64,000 nt of DNA from Larkinella sp. C7 (lineage in GTDB: Bacteria > Bacteroidota > Bacteroidia > Cytophagales > Spirosomataceae). Location of the stretch: NCBI RefSeq assembly GCF_006149005.1, contig NZ_VBSL01000004.1, positions 555,910-619,909 of the forward strand, given 5' to 3'. The notes beneath the pieces are model-generated. The model was given only the letters and a program-made list of their open reading frames with translations, was not told the DNA's origin and searched no databases. Both the position numbers and the translations under genes were made by a program. Position 1 is the first letter of the stretch. Each line of letters starts with the position of its first letter. Positions 1 through 7,966 of the stretch are shown here, one piece after another.

Positions 1-302
1 CCCTGCGCGTTGTTCAGGACGGAAAACTGCACGAACAGGCTGAAGCCAAAGGCCAGTTGTTCAAGCAGTTGCTGGTTCATCCGGCCATCAAAGAGGTCCG
101 TGGTAAAGGGCTGATGCTGGCAGCCGAATTTGAATCATTCGACATTTTGAAACCGGTCATCGACCGGGCCATTGCGAAGGGCGTGATTACGGACTGGTTT
201 CTGTTCTGCGACAATTCCATGCGCATTGCGCCCCCGCTGATCATCACCGATGAACAGATTCGGGAAGCGTGCGCGGTTATTTTGAATGCCATCGATTCCT
301 GA
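1..302 (+). CDS. Class III (PLP) aminotransferase, C-terminal fragment cut by the window edge
   Basis: The reading frame is open from base 3 and ends with TGA at 300-302, giving the last 99 residues of a protein that begins before the window. The segment E-V-R-G-K-G-L-M-L, followed by a small C-terminal domain ending in I-T-D-E-Q-I, is typical of PLP-dependent class III aminotransferases such as acetylornithine or ornithine aminotransferases. The catalytic lysine and PLP-binding part lie outside the window, so the substrate cannot be assigned. It converges on the efflux adaptor gene, with 18 bases between the two stop codons. Confidence 0.75.
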   Translation, partial: LRVVQDGKLHEQAEAKGQLFKQLLVHPAIKEVRGKGLMLAAEFESFDILKPVIDRAIAKGVITDWFLFCDNSMRIAPPLIITDEQIREACAVILNAIDS

Positions 303-320
303 AAAGCGGATCGCCGGCGA

Positions 321-1454
321 CTACGTCCGTTGTTTTACCGAACGAATGGCAGAACCGTTCCGCACTTCTTCCGTGGCGGTGGTCAGAATCTGATCGCCTT
401 CTTTCACCTCGCCAAACACCTCGACGCTGTCGCCGTCTTCCAGCCCTTTCTGAACCGGAACCCATTCGGCCTTCTGATTGATCACTTTGACGATAAAAAC
501 GCCCGTTGTGGCATTGATGACGGCGGATTTGGGCACCACGAAAGTCGTGTTTTTGGTCGGCAACGGAATGGTTACCTCAGCAATCATACCCGGCAGAAGT
601 TTGCGGTCGTTGTTGATCACATCCACTTCGGTTCGTTCCGAGCGCAGGCGTTTGTCGAGCGCCCCCGCCAGCCGTTTCACCTTTCCACTGAATTTTTTAT
701 CGGGATAGGCTTTCACGGTAAACGTCACTTCGTCATTCAGGTCGACATACCCCGTATAAGCTTCGGGAACGGCAATGACCAGCCGCAGTCGTTTTTGTTC
801 CGTCAATACGAACAGCGGAAACTCCGAACCCTTTCCCGACGGCCCGATATAAGCCCCGGTGCTGGCGTTCCGCAGACTGATGATCCCACTGAAAGGTGCC
901 CGGATTTCCAGGTATTTGCGCATATCGGACACTTCCCGGTACGATGATTTGGCGGCTTCCAGTTGGGCCAGGTCCGATTCTTTTTTCGCCAGCGTCTGTT
1001 CAATCATCGTCTGGGCGACGGTTCCCGGCGTTTTGGCGGCATCCACATAGCGGTCGTAATTGGCCTTGCTGGCGATGTACAACGCTTCCTGCGACTTCAA
1101 TCTCGAATGGGCAGCCGACAGTTGCGCATTCAGTTCGGGAGCTTCGGCCAGGGCCAGCAACTGCCCTTCTTTCACTTCCGTGCCCACGTCGGCATGAATG
1201 GACTTGATAAAACCGCTCACTTTGGCGTAGATATCCACATCCCGAAAAGCCATCAGTTCGCCGGGAATCTGCAGACTCGACGACAGTTTGCCCTTGCGCA
1301 ACGCAATCACTTCCAGGGGTTGCGGCTCCTCCGCCACGGCTGTCTTTTCTGTTTTCCCCTCACTCGAGTGGCAGCCATTCAATGAACTGACCACCAGAAT
1401 TCCGGAAAAAACCGCCAATACTGAATACCCTACTCTGTTAATTAACCGATTCAT
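321..1454 (-). CDS. RND efflux periplasmic adaptor, lipoprotein
   Basis: A 377-residue membrane fusion protein of the HlyD/AcrA class. The N-terminus is a lipoprotein signal with lipobox L-N-G-C (Cys28), so the mature protein is probably lipid-anchored and faces the periplasm. Next comes a biotinyl-lipoyl-like half (near 60-90, with V-S-G-F-I), an alpha-helical hairpin (about 95-165), the second lipoyl half (A-P-F-S-G-I-I) and beta-barrel and membrane-proximal domains. It should link the inner-membrane pump to an outer-membrane channel. Its start overlaps the end of the permease gene by 17 bases, so the two are translationally coupled. No TolC-like channel gene lies in this operon; the channel must be encoded elsewhere. 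Confidence 0.93.
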   Translation of the reverse strand: MNRLINRVGYSVLAVFSGILVVSSLNGCHSSEGKTEKTAVAEEPQPLEVIALRKGKLSSSLQIPGELMAFRDVDIYAKVSGFIKSIHADVGTEVKEGQLLALAEAPELNAQLSAAHSRLKSQEALYIASKANYDRYVDAAKTPGTVAQTMIEQTLAKKESDLAQLEAAKSSYREVSDMRKYLEIRAPFSGIISLRNASTGAYIGPSGKGSEFPLFVLTEQKRLRLVIAVPEAYTGYVDLNDEVTFTVKAYPDKKFSGKVKRLAGALDKRLRSERTEVDVINNDRKLLPGMIAEVTIPLPTKNTTFVVPKSAVINATTGVFIVKVINQKAEWVPVQKGLEDGDSVEVFGEVKEGDQILTTATEEVRNGSAIRSVKQRT

Positions 1455-4400
1455 ATACGCCGGGAATATAATGTTTACTTTCTTTGTCTTCAGGGTCTAA
1501 CGATACCGACTGGGTCGATGATTTTTCCTGCACCCAGGCAAATACCAGCGGCAAAATATGCAAAGCCGCAAACGTTGACGCGATCAGCCCGCCAATGACG
1601 GCCCGGCCCAGTGGGGCGGTTTGCGAACCGCCTTCCCCAAACCCAAGGGCCATGGGGAGCATGCCCACCACCATCGCCACGCTGGTCATCAGAATGGGTC
1701 GCATCCGCAGCGAAGCGGCTTCTTTGGCCGCCAGCAGGGCGTTGTGATTTTTCATCCGCAACTGCTCGGCGTTGGTCACCAGCAAAACCGCATTGGAAAT
1801 GGACACCCCCACCGACATGATCATGCCCATGTACGATTGCAGGTTGAGCGTTGAGCCCGTCAGCAGCAACAGGGCCAGGGAGCCCGCCAAAACCGCCGGA
1901 ACGGTACACAAAACGACCAGCGACACTTTAAACGACTGGAAATTAGCCGCCAGCATCAAAAAAATCACGATGATCGCCGTTAATAAACCGGTTTGTAAAC
2001 TGTCCAGGGTCTCGGTCAGCACCTGGGTCAGTCCCCGGGTTTCGATGGTCAAGCCGCGCGGCAATTCACCCAGATCGGCGATGGCTTTTTTAACGTCGAC
2101 CGTCGCCGTTCCCAAATCCATGTCGTTCAGATTCGCCGTGACCGATAAAACCGGTACGGCACCAATGTTGTCGTTTTCGCCGTAGGTCCGCCCTTTTTTA
2201 ATGGTGGCGACATCGCTCAGAACCGGGCGATTGGCATTGGGCGTCACCGGAATTTCGCCAATATCGCTGAGGTTCGCCATCTTGCTTTCCGGCACTACCA
2301 CTTGAACGCTGTACATCTGACCACTTTTCGGATCGATCCAGACGTTTTTTTCGGTAAACCGTGACGACGAGGTCGAGGCCGTTAGCGAGCGCGAAATCGC
2401 CGAAATGTCCGTTCCCAACTGGGCCGCCCGGACGCGGTCAATTTCAATGTCGATGGCCGGGTAATTGACCGCCTGACCAATTTGGATATCCCGCAGATAG
2501 GGGATCTTTTTCAGACTGGCAATTACCTTGTTGGCGTATTCTTCATTCTGCGGTTTGTTCTTCCCGATCACCTTCACTTCAATGGGCGTTGGCGAACCCT
2601 GGCTGAGGATTTTATCGGTCAGTTCAATCGGCTCGAACGACATCTTTATATTCGGCAAAGCCTCCTTCATTTTGTCGCGGTACTGGTCTTTTAACTGATC
2701 CAGATCGACCTCATAATCGGGTTTTAAACTCGCCTGTAAAACGCCTTCCTGCGGCCCGGCCATGAAGAGATAAATCGGGCTGGTGGAGAACTGGGAGCTG
2801 TGCATGCCCACCATGGCGGAGGTAATATCGACATTTTCTTTCCCCACCAACTGGTGCAATACATCGATCGCTTTCAACATCGTAAGCTCGGTTTTCTCAA
2901 GCCGGGTGCCATCCGGAGCCCGCAATCTTACCTGAAACTGACCGGCGTTGACGCGTGGTAAAACATCGCGGCCAATGGTGCTCAAAAAGAAAGCCGTGCT
3001 GGCCAATGCAACCACGACATAGCCGACGGTTATGGATTTTTTATAGGGAAGAGTCCATGAAATAAAGCGCACGAAATTAATCCGTAACCGCTCGAAACGG
3101 CCAATTTTACCGTCATTATTCAAATCGGCCTGGTGCGCTAATTTCTGTTTTCCACTTAGGATTCGTTCTTCCGACGACTGGGCCGCCACCGGAATCGCCT
3201 GAGCCTGGTTGGCGTCGTGTTTCCCGGCTTTTCCGTTGGTTTTAATGACGTGCGCTTTCATCAGCCAGTTTGCCAATACCGGCACCAGCGTCTGGGCCAT
3301 GATGTAGGACGTAATCATGGAAAACGCGATGGCCAGCGAAAGCGGCAAAAACAAAGCCCCCGGTATGCCCTTCATGGTAAAGGCCGGGGCAAAAACCGCC
3401 AGAATACAAAAGAGAATCAGCAGTTTAGAGAAAGCGATTTCCTGGCAGGCATCCCAGATGGCCAGCGCCTTGGGCTTTTTCATGTCCAGGTGCTGGTGAA
3501 TATTCTCGATCGTTACCGTCGATTCATCCACGAGAATACCGATGGCCAGTGACAAACCGCTCAACGTCATGATGTTGATGGTTTGCCCGAATAGCGACAG
3601 GAATAAAACCCCGGCAATAATACAGATCGGAATGGTGATAATAACGATCAACGCGCCCCGTGGATCGCCCAAAAAAAGCAAGACCATCAACCCGGTTAAA
3701 ATCGCCCCAATGACGCCTTCGGTAATCAAACTTTCGACCGAGTTAATGACGTAAACCGACTGGTCAAATTCATACGATAACGTGACGTCTTCGGGCAATA
3801 ACGACTGAAAATTGGGCAGCTCTTTTTTCAGATTCTGAACCACTTCCCAGGTCGACGCATCTGCCGATTTGGTGATGGGCAAATACACCGACCGGCGGCC
3901 ATTTACCAGCACATAACCCGACGTAATGTCCGCGCCATCTTCCACCTGCGCCACATCTTTCAGGTACAGACTCTGAACCGATCCGGTATACAACGGAATG
4001 TTTCCGAAGTCTTTCACCTCCCGGATGGTGGTGTTGGCCGGGGTAAAATAATTCAGATCGCCCACCCGCACGTTACCGGCCGGCGTCGCCTGGTTGTTGG
4101 CCCGCAAAGCCAGAACGAGCTGATCGGGCGTCAGGTTGTGGGAACGCAGCAGTGCCGGGTCGGCCCGGATCACGATCGTTCGTGAGTTGCCGCCAAAGGG
4201 TGCCGGAGCCACCAGACCGGGAATGGCACTGAACCGCGCCCGGACATACACGTTGGCTAAATCCTGTAGTTCGTTGTTGGTGCGGATCGGACTGCTCAAC
4301 ACCAACTGACCCACCGGCAGCGTCGACGCATCGAACCGAAGGATGAAAGGTGGCTGGGATCCGGGTGGAAAAATGGCCTGCGCCCGGTTGGTATACGACG

Positions 4401-4725
4401 ACACTTCAGCGGCCGCCTGCGCCATGTTCGTACCTTCGTAAAACGACAGTTTGATCAGCGTAAGCCCCTGGATGTTCTTGGTTTCGATGCTTTTAACGCC
4501 CGACACGTAGAGCAACAGGTTGACGTACTGTTTCCCGAAAAACGACTCCATCTGGTTGGGTGTGTAACCGCCAAAAGGGTGGGAAATGTAAATAACCGGT
4601 AAATCCAGATTGGGAAAAATGTCGATTTTGATCGTGCGAACGGCACCGACACCGAAATAAAATAAACCCGCCACCAATACCAGCACGGTAATGGGTTTGC
4701 GAAGGGCTGATCGGATTAAATCCAT
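1438..4725 (-). CDS. RND-family efflux pump permease with an EF-hand-like loop
   Basis: A 1095-residue AcrB/MdtB-type inner-membrane pump that uses the proton gradient to export substrates. It has the usual 12-helix, two-repeat architecture with large periplasmic loops after TM1 and TM7. The TM4 proton-relay motif reads L-V-D-E-S-T-V-T (Asp400-Glu401) where most HAE1 pumps have two aspartates. The cytoplasmic segment between the two halves (about 500-555) is longer than usual and holds a 12-residue loop at 534-545 with D, N, D, G, K, I and terminal E in EF-hand order. The gene lies 48 bases downstream of a GntR-type regulator and overlaps the adaptor gene. The substrate is unknown. Confidence 0.93.
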   Translation of the reverse strand: MDLIRSALRKPITVLVLVAGLFYFGVGAVRTIKIDIFPNLDLPVIYISHPFGGYTPNQMESFFGKQYVNLLLYVSGVKSIETKNIQGLTLIKLSFYEGTNMAQAAAEVSSYTNRAQAIFPPGSQPPFILRFDASTLPVGQLVLSSPIRTNNELQDLANVYVRARFSAIPGLVAPAPFGGNSRTIVIRADPALLRSHNLTPDQLVLALRANNQATPAGNVRVGDLNYFTPANTTIREVKDFGNIPLYTGSVQSLYLKDVAQVEDGADITSGYVLVNGRRSVYLPITKSADASTWEVVQNLKKELPNFQSLLPEDVTLSYEFDQSVYVINSVESLITEGVIGAILTGLMVLLFLGDPRGALIVIITIPICIIAGVLFLSLFGQTINIMTLSGLSLAIGILVDESTVTIENIHQHLDMKKPKALAIWDACQEIAFSKLLILFCILAVFAPAFTMKGIPGALFLPLSLAIAFSMITSYIMAQTLVPVLANWLMKAHVIKTNGKAGKHDANQAQAIPVAAQSSEERILSGKQKLAHQADLNNDGKIGRFERLRINFVRFISWTLPYKKSITVGYVVVALASTAFFLSTIGRDVLPRVNAGQFQVRLRAPDGTRLEKTELTMLKAIDVLHQLVGKENVDITSAMVGMHSSQFSTSPIYLFMAGPQEGVLQASLKPDYEVDLDQLKDQYRDKMKEALPNIKMSFEPIELTDKILSQGSPTPIEVKVIGKNKPQNEEYANKVIASLKKIPYLRDIQIGQAVNYPAIDIEIDRVRAAQLGTDISAISRSLTASTSSSRFTEKNVWIDPKSGQMYSVQVVVPESKMANLSDIGEIPVTPNANRPVLSDVATIKKGRTYGENDNIGAVPVLSVTANLNDMDLGTATVDVKKAIADLGELPRGLTIETRGLTQVLTETLDSLQTGLLTAIIVIFLMLAANFQSFKVSLVVLCTVPAVLAGSLALLLLTGSTLNLQSYMGMIMSVGVSISNAVLLVTNAEQLRMKNHNALLAAKEAASLRMRPILMTSVAMVVGMLPMALGFGEGGSQTAPLGRAVIGGLIASTFAALHILPLVFAWVQEKSSTQSVSLDPEDKESKHYIPGVYESVN

Positions 4726-4773
4726 AACGTACTGTCCTTTGTTAGAAGTTGGAATCTACGGGTATCGAACGCA

Positions 4774-5445
4774 CTACCGGATCTGGCCCGTAATCTTTGC
4801 CGCCCAATACCATGCTTTTTTAGGATCACGGTCGGCGACACTTTGCAGCAGGGAGGTGTGCATGTTTTGTTTACTCAGCAACGTCTCCGTCGTTATAAAA
4901 ACTTCCATGAACGACTTCTTCATTTTATTGGCAATGATCTTGTAGAGATCCACGAGGACTTCATTTTTCGAAGCCATCGCCAGGCGGATATGAAACTGAA
5001 TATCGGCCTCAATGCATTCTTCCGGGCGGTTTTGCAGGGCGGCTTCGTGCCGTTTCTGGAGGTAGCCGGTCATGAGTTCGATGTCTTCCTGCGTCCGGTT
5101 CAGGGCGGCTTTTTCGGCAATTTTGAGTTCCAGCAACTGGCGAACCTCGTTCACATCGTCGCCCTCGGCCCGCGATAAACTCTGGTGAAATGGTTCGACG
5201 CTGTTCTGCTGGAGTTCCACGAAGGTGCCTACCCCCTGTTGCACCCGGATCAAACCCTTGTTGGCCAGGATACGAATCGCTTCCCGGACGGTCGAGCGGC
5301 CCACACCAAACTGCTGCATGAGTTCGGGCTCGGAAGGCAGCCTTTCGCCAATTTTGTAGTGATTCGACGCGATTTGGTGCTGGAGCTTGTTGACAACGGC
5401 ATCGGCCAGACTCTCGCGCTTGATTAGGATCGTATCGGTAGTCAT
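4774..5445 (-). CDS. GntR-family (FadR subfamily) transcriptional regulator
   Basis: A 223-residue repressor/activator with an N-terminal winged helix-turn-helix (R-L-P-S-E-P-E-L-M, then G-V-G-R-S-T-V-R-E-A-I) and an all-helical FCD ligand-binding domain from about residue 85. FCD domains usually bind small carboxylates, often through a metal. It is the first gene of a regulator-permease-adaptor unit and probably controls that efflux operon. I chose the ATG at 5445 because the sequence from there matches the family N-terminus; a longer reading from 5484 adds 13 residues with no family resemblance. The effector cannot be deduced. Confidence 0.88.
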   Translation of the reverse strand: MTTDTILIKRESLADAVVNKLQHQIASNHYKIGERLPSEPELMQQFGVGRSTVREAIRILANKGLIRVQQGVGTFVELQQNSVEPFHQSLSRAEGDDVNEVRQLLELKIAEKAALNRTQEDIELMTGYLQKRHEAALQNRPEECIEADIQFHIRLAMASKNEVLVDLYKIIANKMKKSFMEVFITTETLLSKQNMHTSLLQSVADRDPKKAWYWAAKITGQIR

Positions 5446-5748
5446 CATATCATCTGATGAGTAAAAATAAGTCGCAGTCACCAAAACCGCAAGCCCTACA
5501 GTCAGTATGATTTTTTCTTTACCAGGATCCGTGTGATAAATAAATATTGTTAAAAGAATAGTGCTATTTCGATGACCCTACGAGCCAAAACGGCGGTGCA
5601 ACACGGCACATTGGTAATGCGGTTTTTGGAAAAAAAAGGGTTGGCAGTCCCCTTTCCATTTGTTATCTTCACCTTTTCCGGGAAAGACCGGCAAGATTCC
5701 TCCCAATCTGTTACTTGCTATCGGCTATCTGTTATTAGTTGTCACCTT
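5446..5748. promoter_or_regulatory. Divergent intergenic region between the efflux regulator and the helicase
   Basis: About 300 bases without a convincing gene. The helicase frame is open upstream to 5572, but that extension looks non-coding. A plausible promoter for the helicase is TTG at 5641-5643, a 20-base spacer, and TATCTTC at 5664-5670, which resembles the Bacteroidota -33/-7 pattern (TTG and TANNTTTG) with a weak right half. I see no clear operator for the FadR-type regulator. Confidence 0.35.
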
Positions 5749-7848
5749 ATGCCCACCATTGTAAACGAAAAGCTCCAACTTGCGCATGACTTCGTGCTGC
5801 ATACCCATCGAAATGTCTTTTTGACGGGAAAAGCGGGCACGGGAAAAACAACGTTTTTACACGAGATTAAACAATTGACGTCCAAACGACTGGCGGTGGT
5901 GGCTCCCACCGGCGTGGCTGCTATCAATGCCGGGGGGGTTACCATTCATTCGCTGTTCCAACTGCCGTTTGGCCCGCTGGTACCGGGAACGGCCGGCCAG
6001 GAATCCAAAAAAATAAACCGGGAAAAAATCAAATTATTCCGGACCCTGGACCTGTTGATTATCGATGAAATCAGCATGGTTCGCGCCGATGTGCTCGATG
6101 GCATCGACGAGGTGTTGCGACGCTACCGCCACCGCCCGGAACCTTTCGGGGGCGTTCAGTTGCTGCTCATTGGCGACATGCAACAGTTGCCGCCGGTGAT
6201 TCGGGATGACGACTGGGCTTTTCTGAAACCGTATTACGAAACCGGCTATTTCTTCGGAAGCCGCGCCCTGCGCAAAACGCCGTACATATCCATCGAACTG
6301 CAACACATTTACCGGCAATCTGACCACCGCTTTATTGAGATTCTGAACAGCATTCGCGAAAAACGCGTCACGCGTTCGCAACTGGACGAGTTGAACCAGC
6401 GGTTTATCCCCGAATTTTCGCCGGACGATTCCCAAGGTTTCATCACCCTTTCGACCCACAACAACGCAGCTCAGCAAATCAACCACCAGAAATTGCGGGC
6501 TTTAAAGACGCCCACACACTCTTTTGAAGCCACCATCGAGGGCGACTTTCCGGCCCACGCTTACCCTACTGATGCCAGTCTGGAACTGAAAGTGGGAGCG
6601 CAGGTGATGTTCATTAAAAATGACATTTCCCGCGATAAGCTGTTCTACAACGGAAAAATCGGGCAAATAACTGACATCGACGACGATTTTATTTATGTAA
6701 AATGTCCCAAAGAGGTTGACGCGATCGCGGTTGATCGAATGGATTGGACGAATATCCGGTATTCCCTGGATGCGACTACGAATGAAATCAAAGAAGAACC
6801 GGTCGGTAAATTTGTTCAATATCCCCTCAAACTGGCCTGGGCCATCACCATTCACAAGAGCCAGGGGCTGACGTTCGAAAAGGCCATTATCGATGCGTCG
6901 GCGGCTTTTGCCCACGGGCAGGTCTACGTGGCGCTAAGCCGCTGCAAATCGCTGGATGGTCTGGTGCTGCGCGCGCCCATCCCCTCCCACAGCATCAAAA
7001 CCGAGCTGATGCTGGAGGAATTTCACGAACAGGTTCAACTGCAAACGCCCGACGAACAGGAGTTGTGGAATTCGAAACAAACCAACCAGGAAAACCTGCT
7101 GCTGGATCTTTTTCTGTTCGACCGATCGGAGTATTTAATCAACAAATCGCTGCGGCTGGTGGTCGAAAATGCTGCCAGTCTGGACGAAGGGGCCGAGCAA
7201 ATCCTGAGACATTTCAAAACCCTCTTCAATGAAAAAGCCGGTAGTCTGGCCACGCGGTTCCGCCAGCAACTGCCGGCTTACTTCGCCGAAAGTCTCCTGC
7301 CAGAGGATAACCGGCCGTTGCAAGAGCGCATTCGAAAAGCAGGTTCTTACTTCGACAACCTGATCAACAACGAACTATTACCCATTCTTTATAATTATCC
7401 AACCGGTTCTGATAACAAACTGGTTCAGGAATCCTTGCGCGAATCGCTGGAAGAACTCGAAAAAGAATTGTTCATCAAAATGCATTGCTTTGAGGGTTGC
7501 CGAAACGGTTTTGAAGCCCTGGCTTACCTGAAAGCCCGGAACGAATCCGAACTGGTTTTTCAGCCAAACCGGAAATTGAAGGACCGTCGGAAAACCGGTG
7601 AGCCGTCCGACAGCAGCGGCAGTAAAAACGGTACCAGCCTCTACAAAGCCCTGACGAAATGGCGGGATGATCTGGCCGGGGAAAACGATAGTGCCGGGTA
7701 TATGGTGTTACCCCGGAAAACGATCCTGGAACTAAGCCGCATCCGGCCCAAAACGCTGGATGAATTATTAACCGTAAAAGGATTCGGAAAAACGAAAGTC
7801 AAAATGATCGGCGAAGAAGTTCTCGCCATCATTCGGATGTTTCAATAA
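5749..7848 (+). CDS. PIF1-like DNA helicase with C-terminal HRDC domain
   Basis: A 699-residue SF1 helicase. Walker A is G-K-A-G-T-G-K-T-T near residue 27, Walker B is L-L-I-I-D-E-I-S, and downstream motifs (G-D-M-Q-Q-L-P-P, then T-I-H-K-S-Q-G-L-T-F and V-A-L-S-R) are those of the PIF1/RecD2 group. The last 70 residues look like an HRDC or helix-hairpin-helix module (L-P-R-K-T-I-L-E, then K-G-F-G-K-T-K) that would add DNA binding. The likely role is unwinding DNA, possibly at G-quadruplexes or stalled forks, as known for the family. I chose the ATG at 5749 because the 59 residues upstream do not resemble the family. Confidence 0.9.
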   Translation: MPTIVNEKLQLAHDFVLHTHRNVFLTGKAGTGKTTFLHEIKQLTSKRLAVVAPTGVAAINAGGVTIHSLFQLPFGPLVPGTAGQESKKINREKIKLFRTLDLLIIDEISMVRADVLDGIDEVLRRYRHRPEPFGGVQLLLIGDMQQLPPVIRDDDWAFLKPYYETGYFFGSRALRKTPYISIELQHIYRQSDHRFIEILNSIREKRVTRSQLDELNQRFIPEFSPDDSQGFITLSTHNNAAQQINHQKLRALKTPTHSFEATIEGDFPAHAYPTDASLELKVGAQVMFIKNDISRDKLFYNGKIGQITDIDDDFIYVKCPKEVDAIAVDRMDWTNIRYSLDATTNEIKEEPVGKFVQYPLKLAWAITIHKSQGLTFEKAIIDASAAFAHGQVYVALSRCKSLDGLVLRAPIPSHSIKTELMLEEFHEQVQLQTPDEQELWNSKQTNQENLLLDLFLFDRSEYLINKSLRLVVENAASLDEGAEQILRHFKTLFNEKAGSLATRFRQQLPAYFAESLLPEDNRPLQERIRKAGSYFDNLINNELLPILYNYPTGSDNKLVQESLRESLEELEKELFIKMHCFEGCRNGFEALAYLKARNESELVFQPNRKLKDRRKTGEPSDSSGSKNGTSLYKALTKWRDDLAGENDSAGYMVLPRKTILELSRIRPKTLDELLTVKGFGKTKVKMIGEEVLAIIRMFQ

Positions 7849-7862
7849 ATTGTTTCATAAAG

Positions 7863-7959
7863 AATTTCAAATGAAAAAGGTTGAATGTTGAATGTAAAAG
7901 TGGCTTAACGCTCTTTAAACACTTTTACATTCAACATTCAACCTTTTTCATTTGAAATT
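7863..7959. repeat. Perfect 40-bp inverted repeat between convergent genes
   Basis: Arms at 7863-7902 and 7920-7959 are exact reverse complements over 40 bases, with a 17-base spacer. The arms contain iterated TTCAACAT-like words. The element sits between the stop codons of the helicase (7848) and the penicillin-acylase gene (7967), so on either RNA strand it would form a very long hairpin suited to bidirectional termination or 3'-end protection. Confidence 0.9.
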
Positions 7960-7966
7960 AGAAATC

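Noticed and set aside
5572-5748. Longer helicase start
   Set aside because: The extra 59 residues are unlike the family and cover a probable promoter; start moved to 5749.
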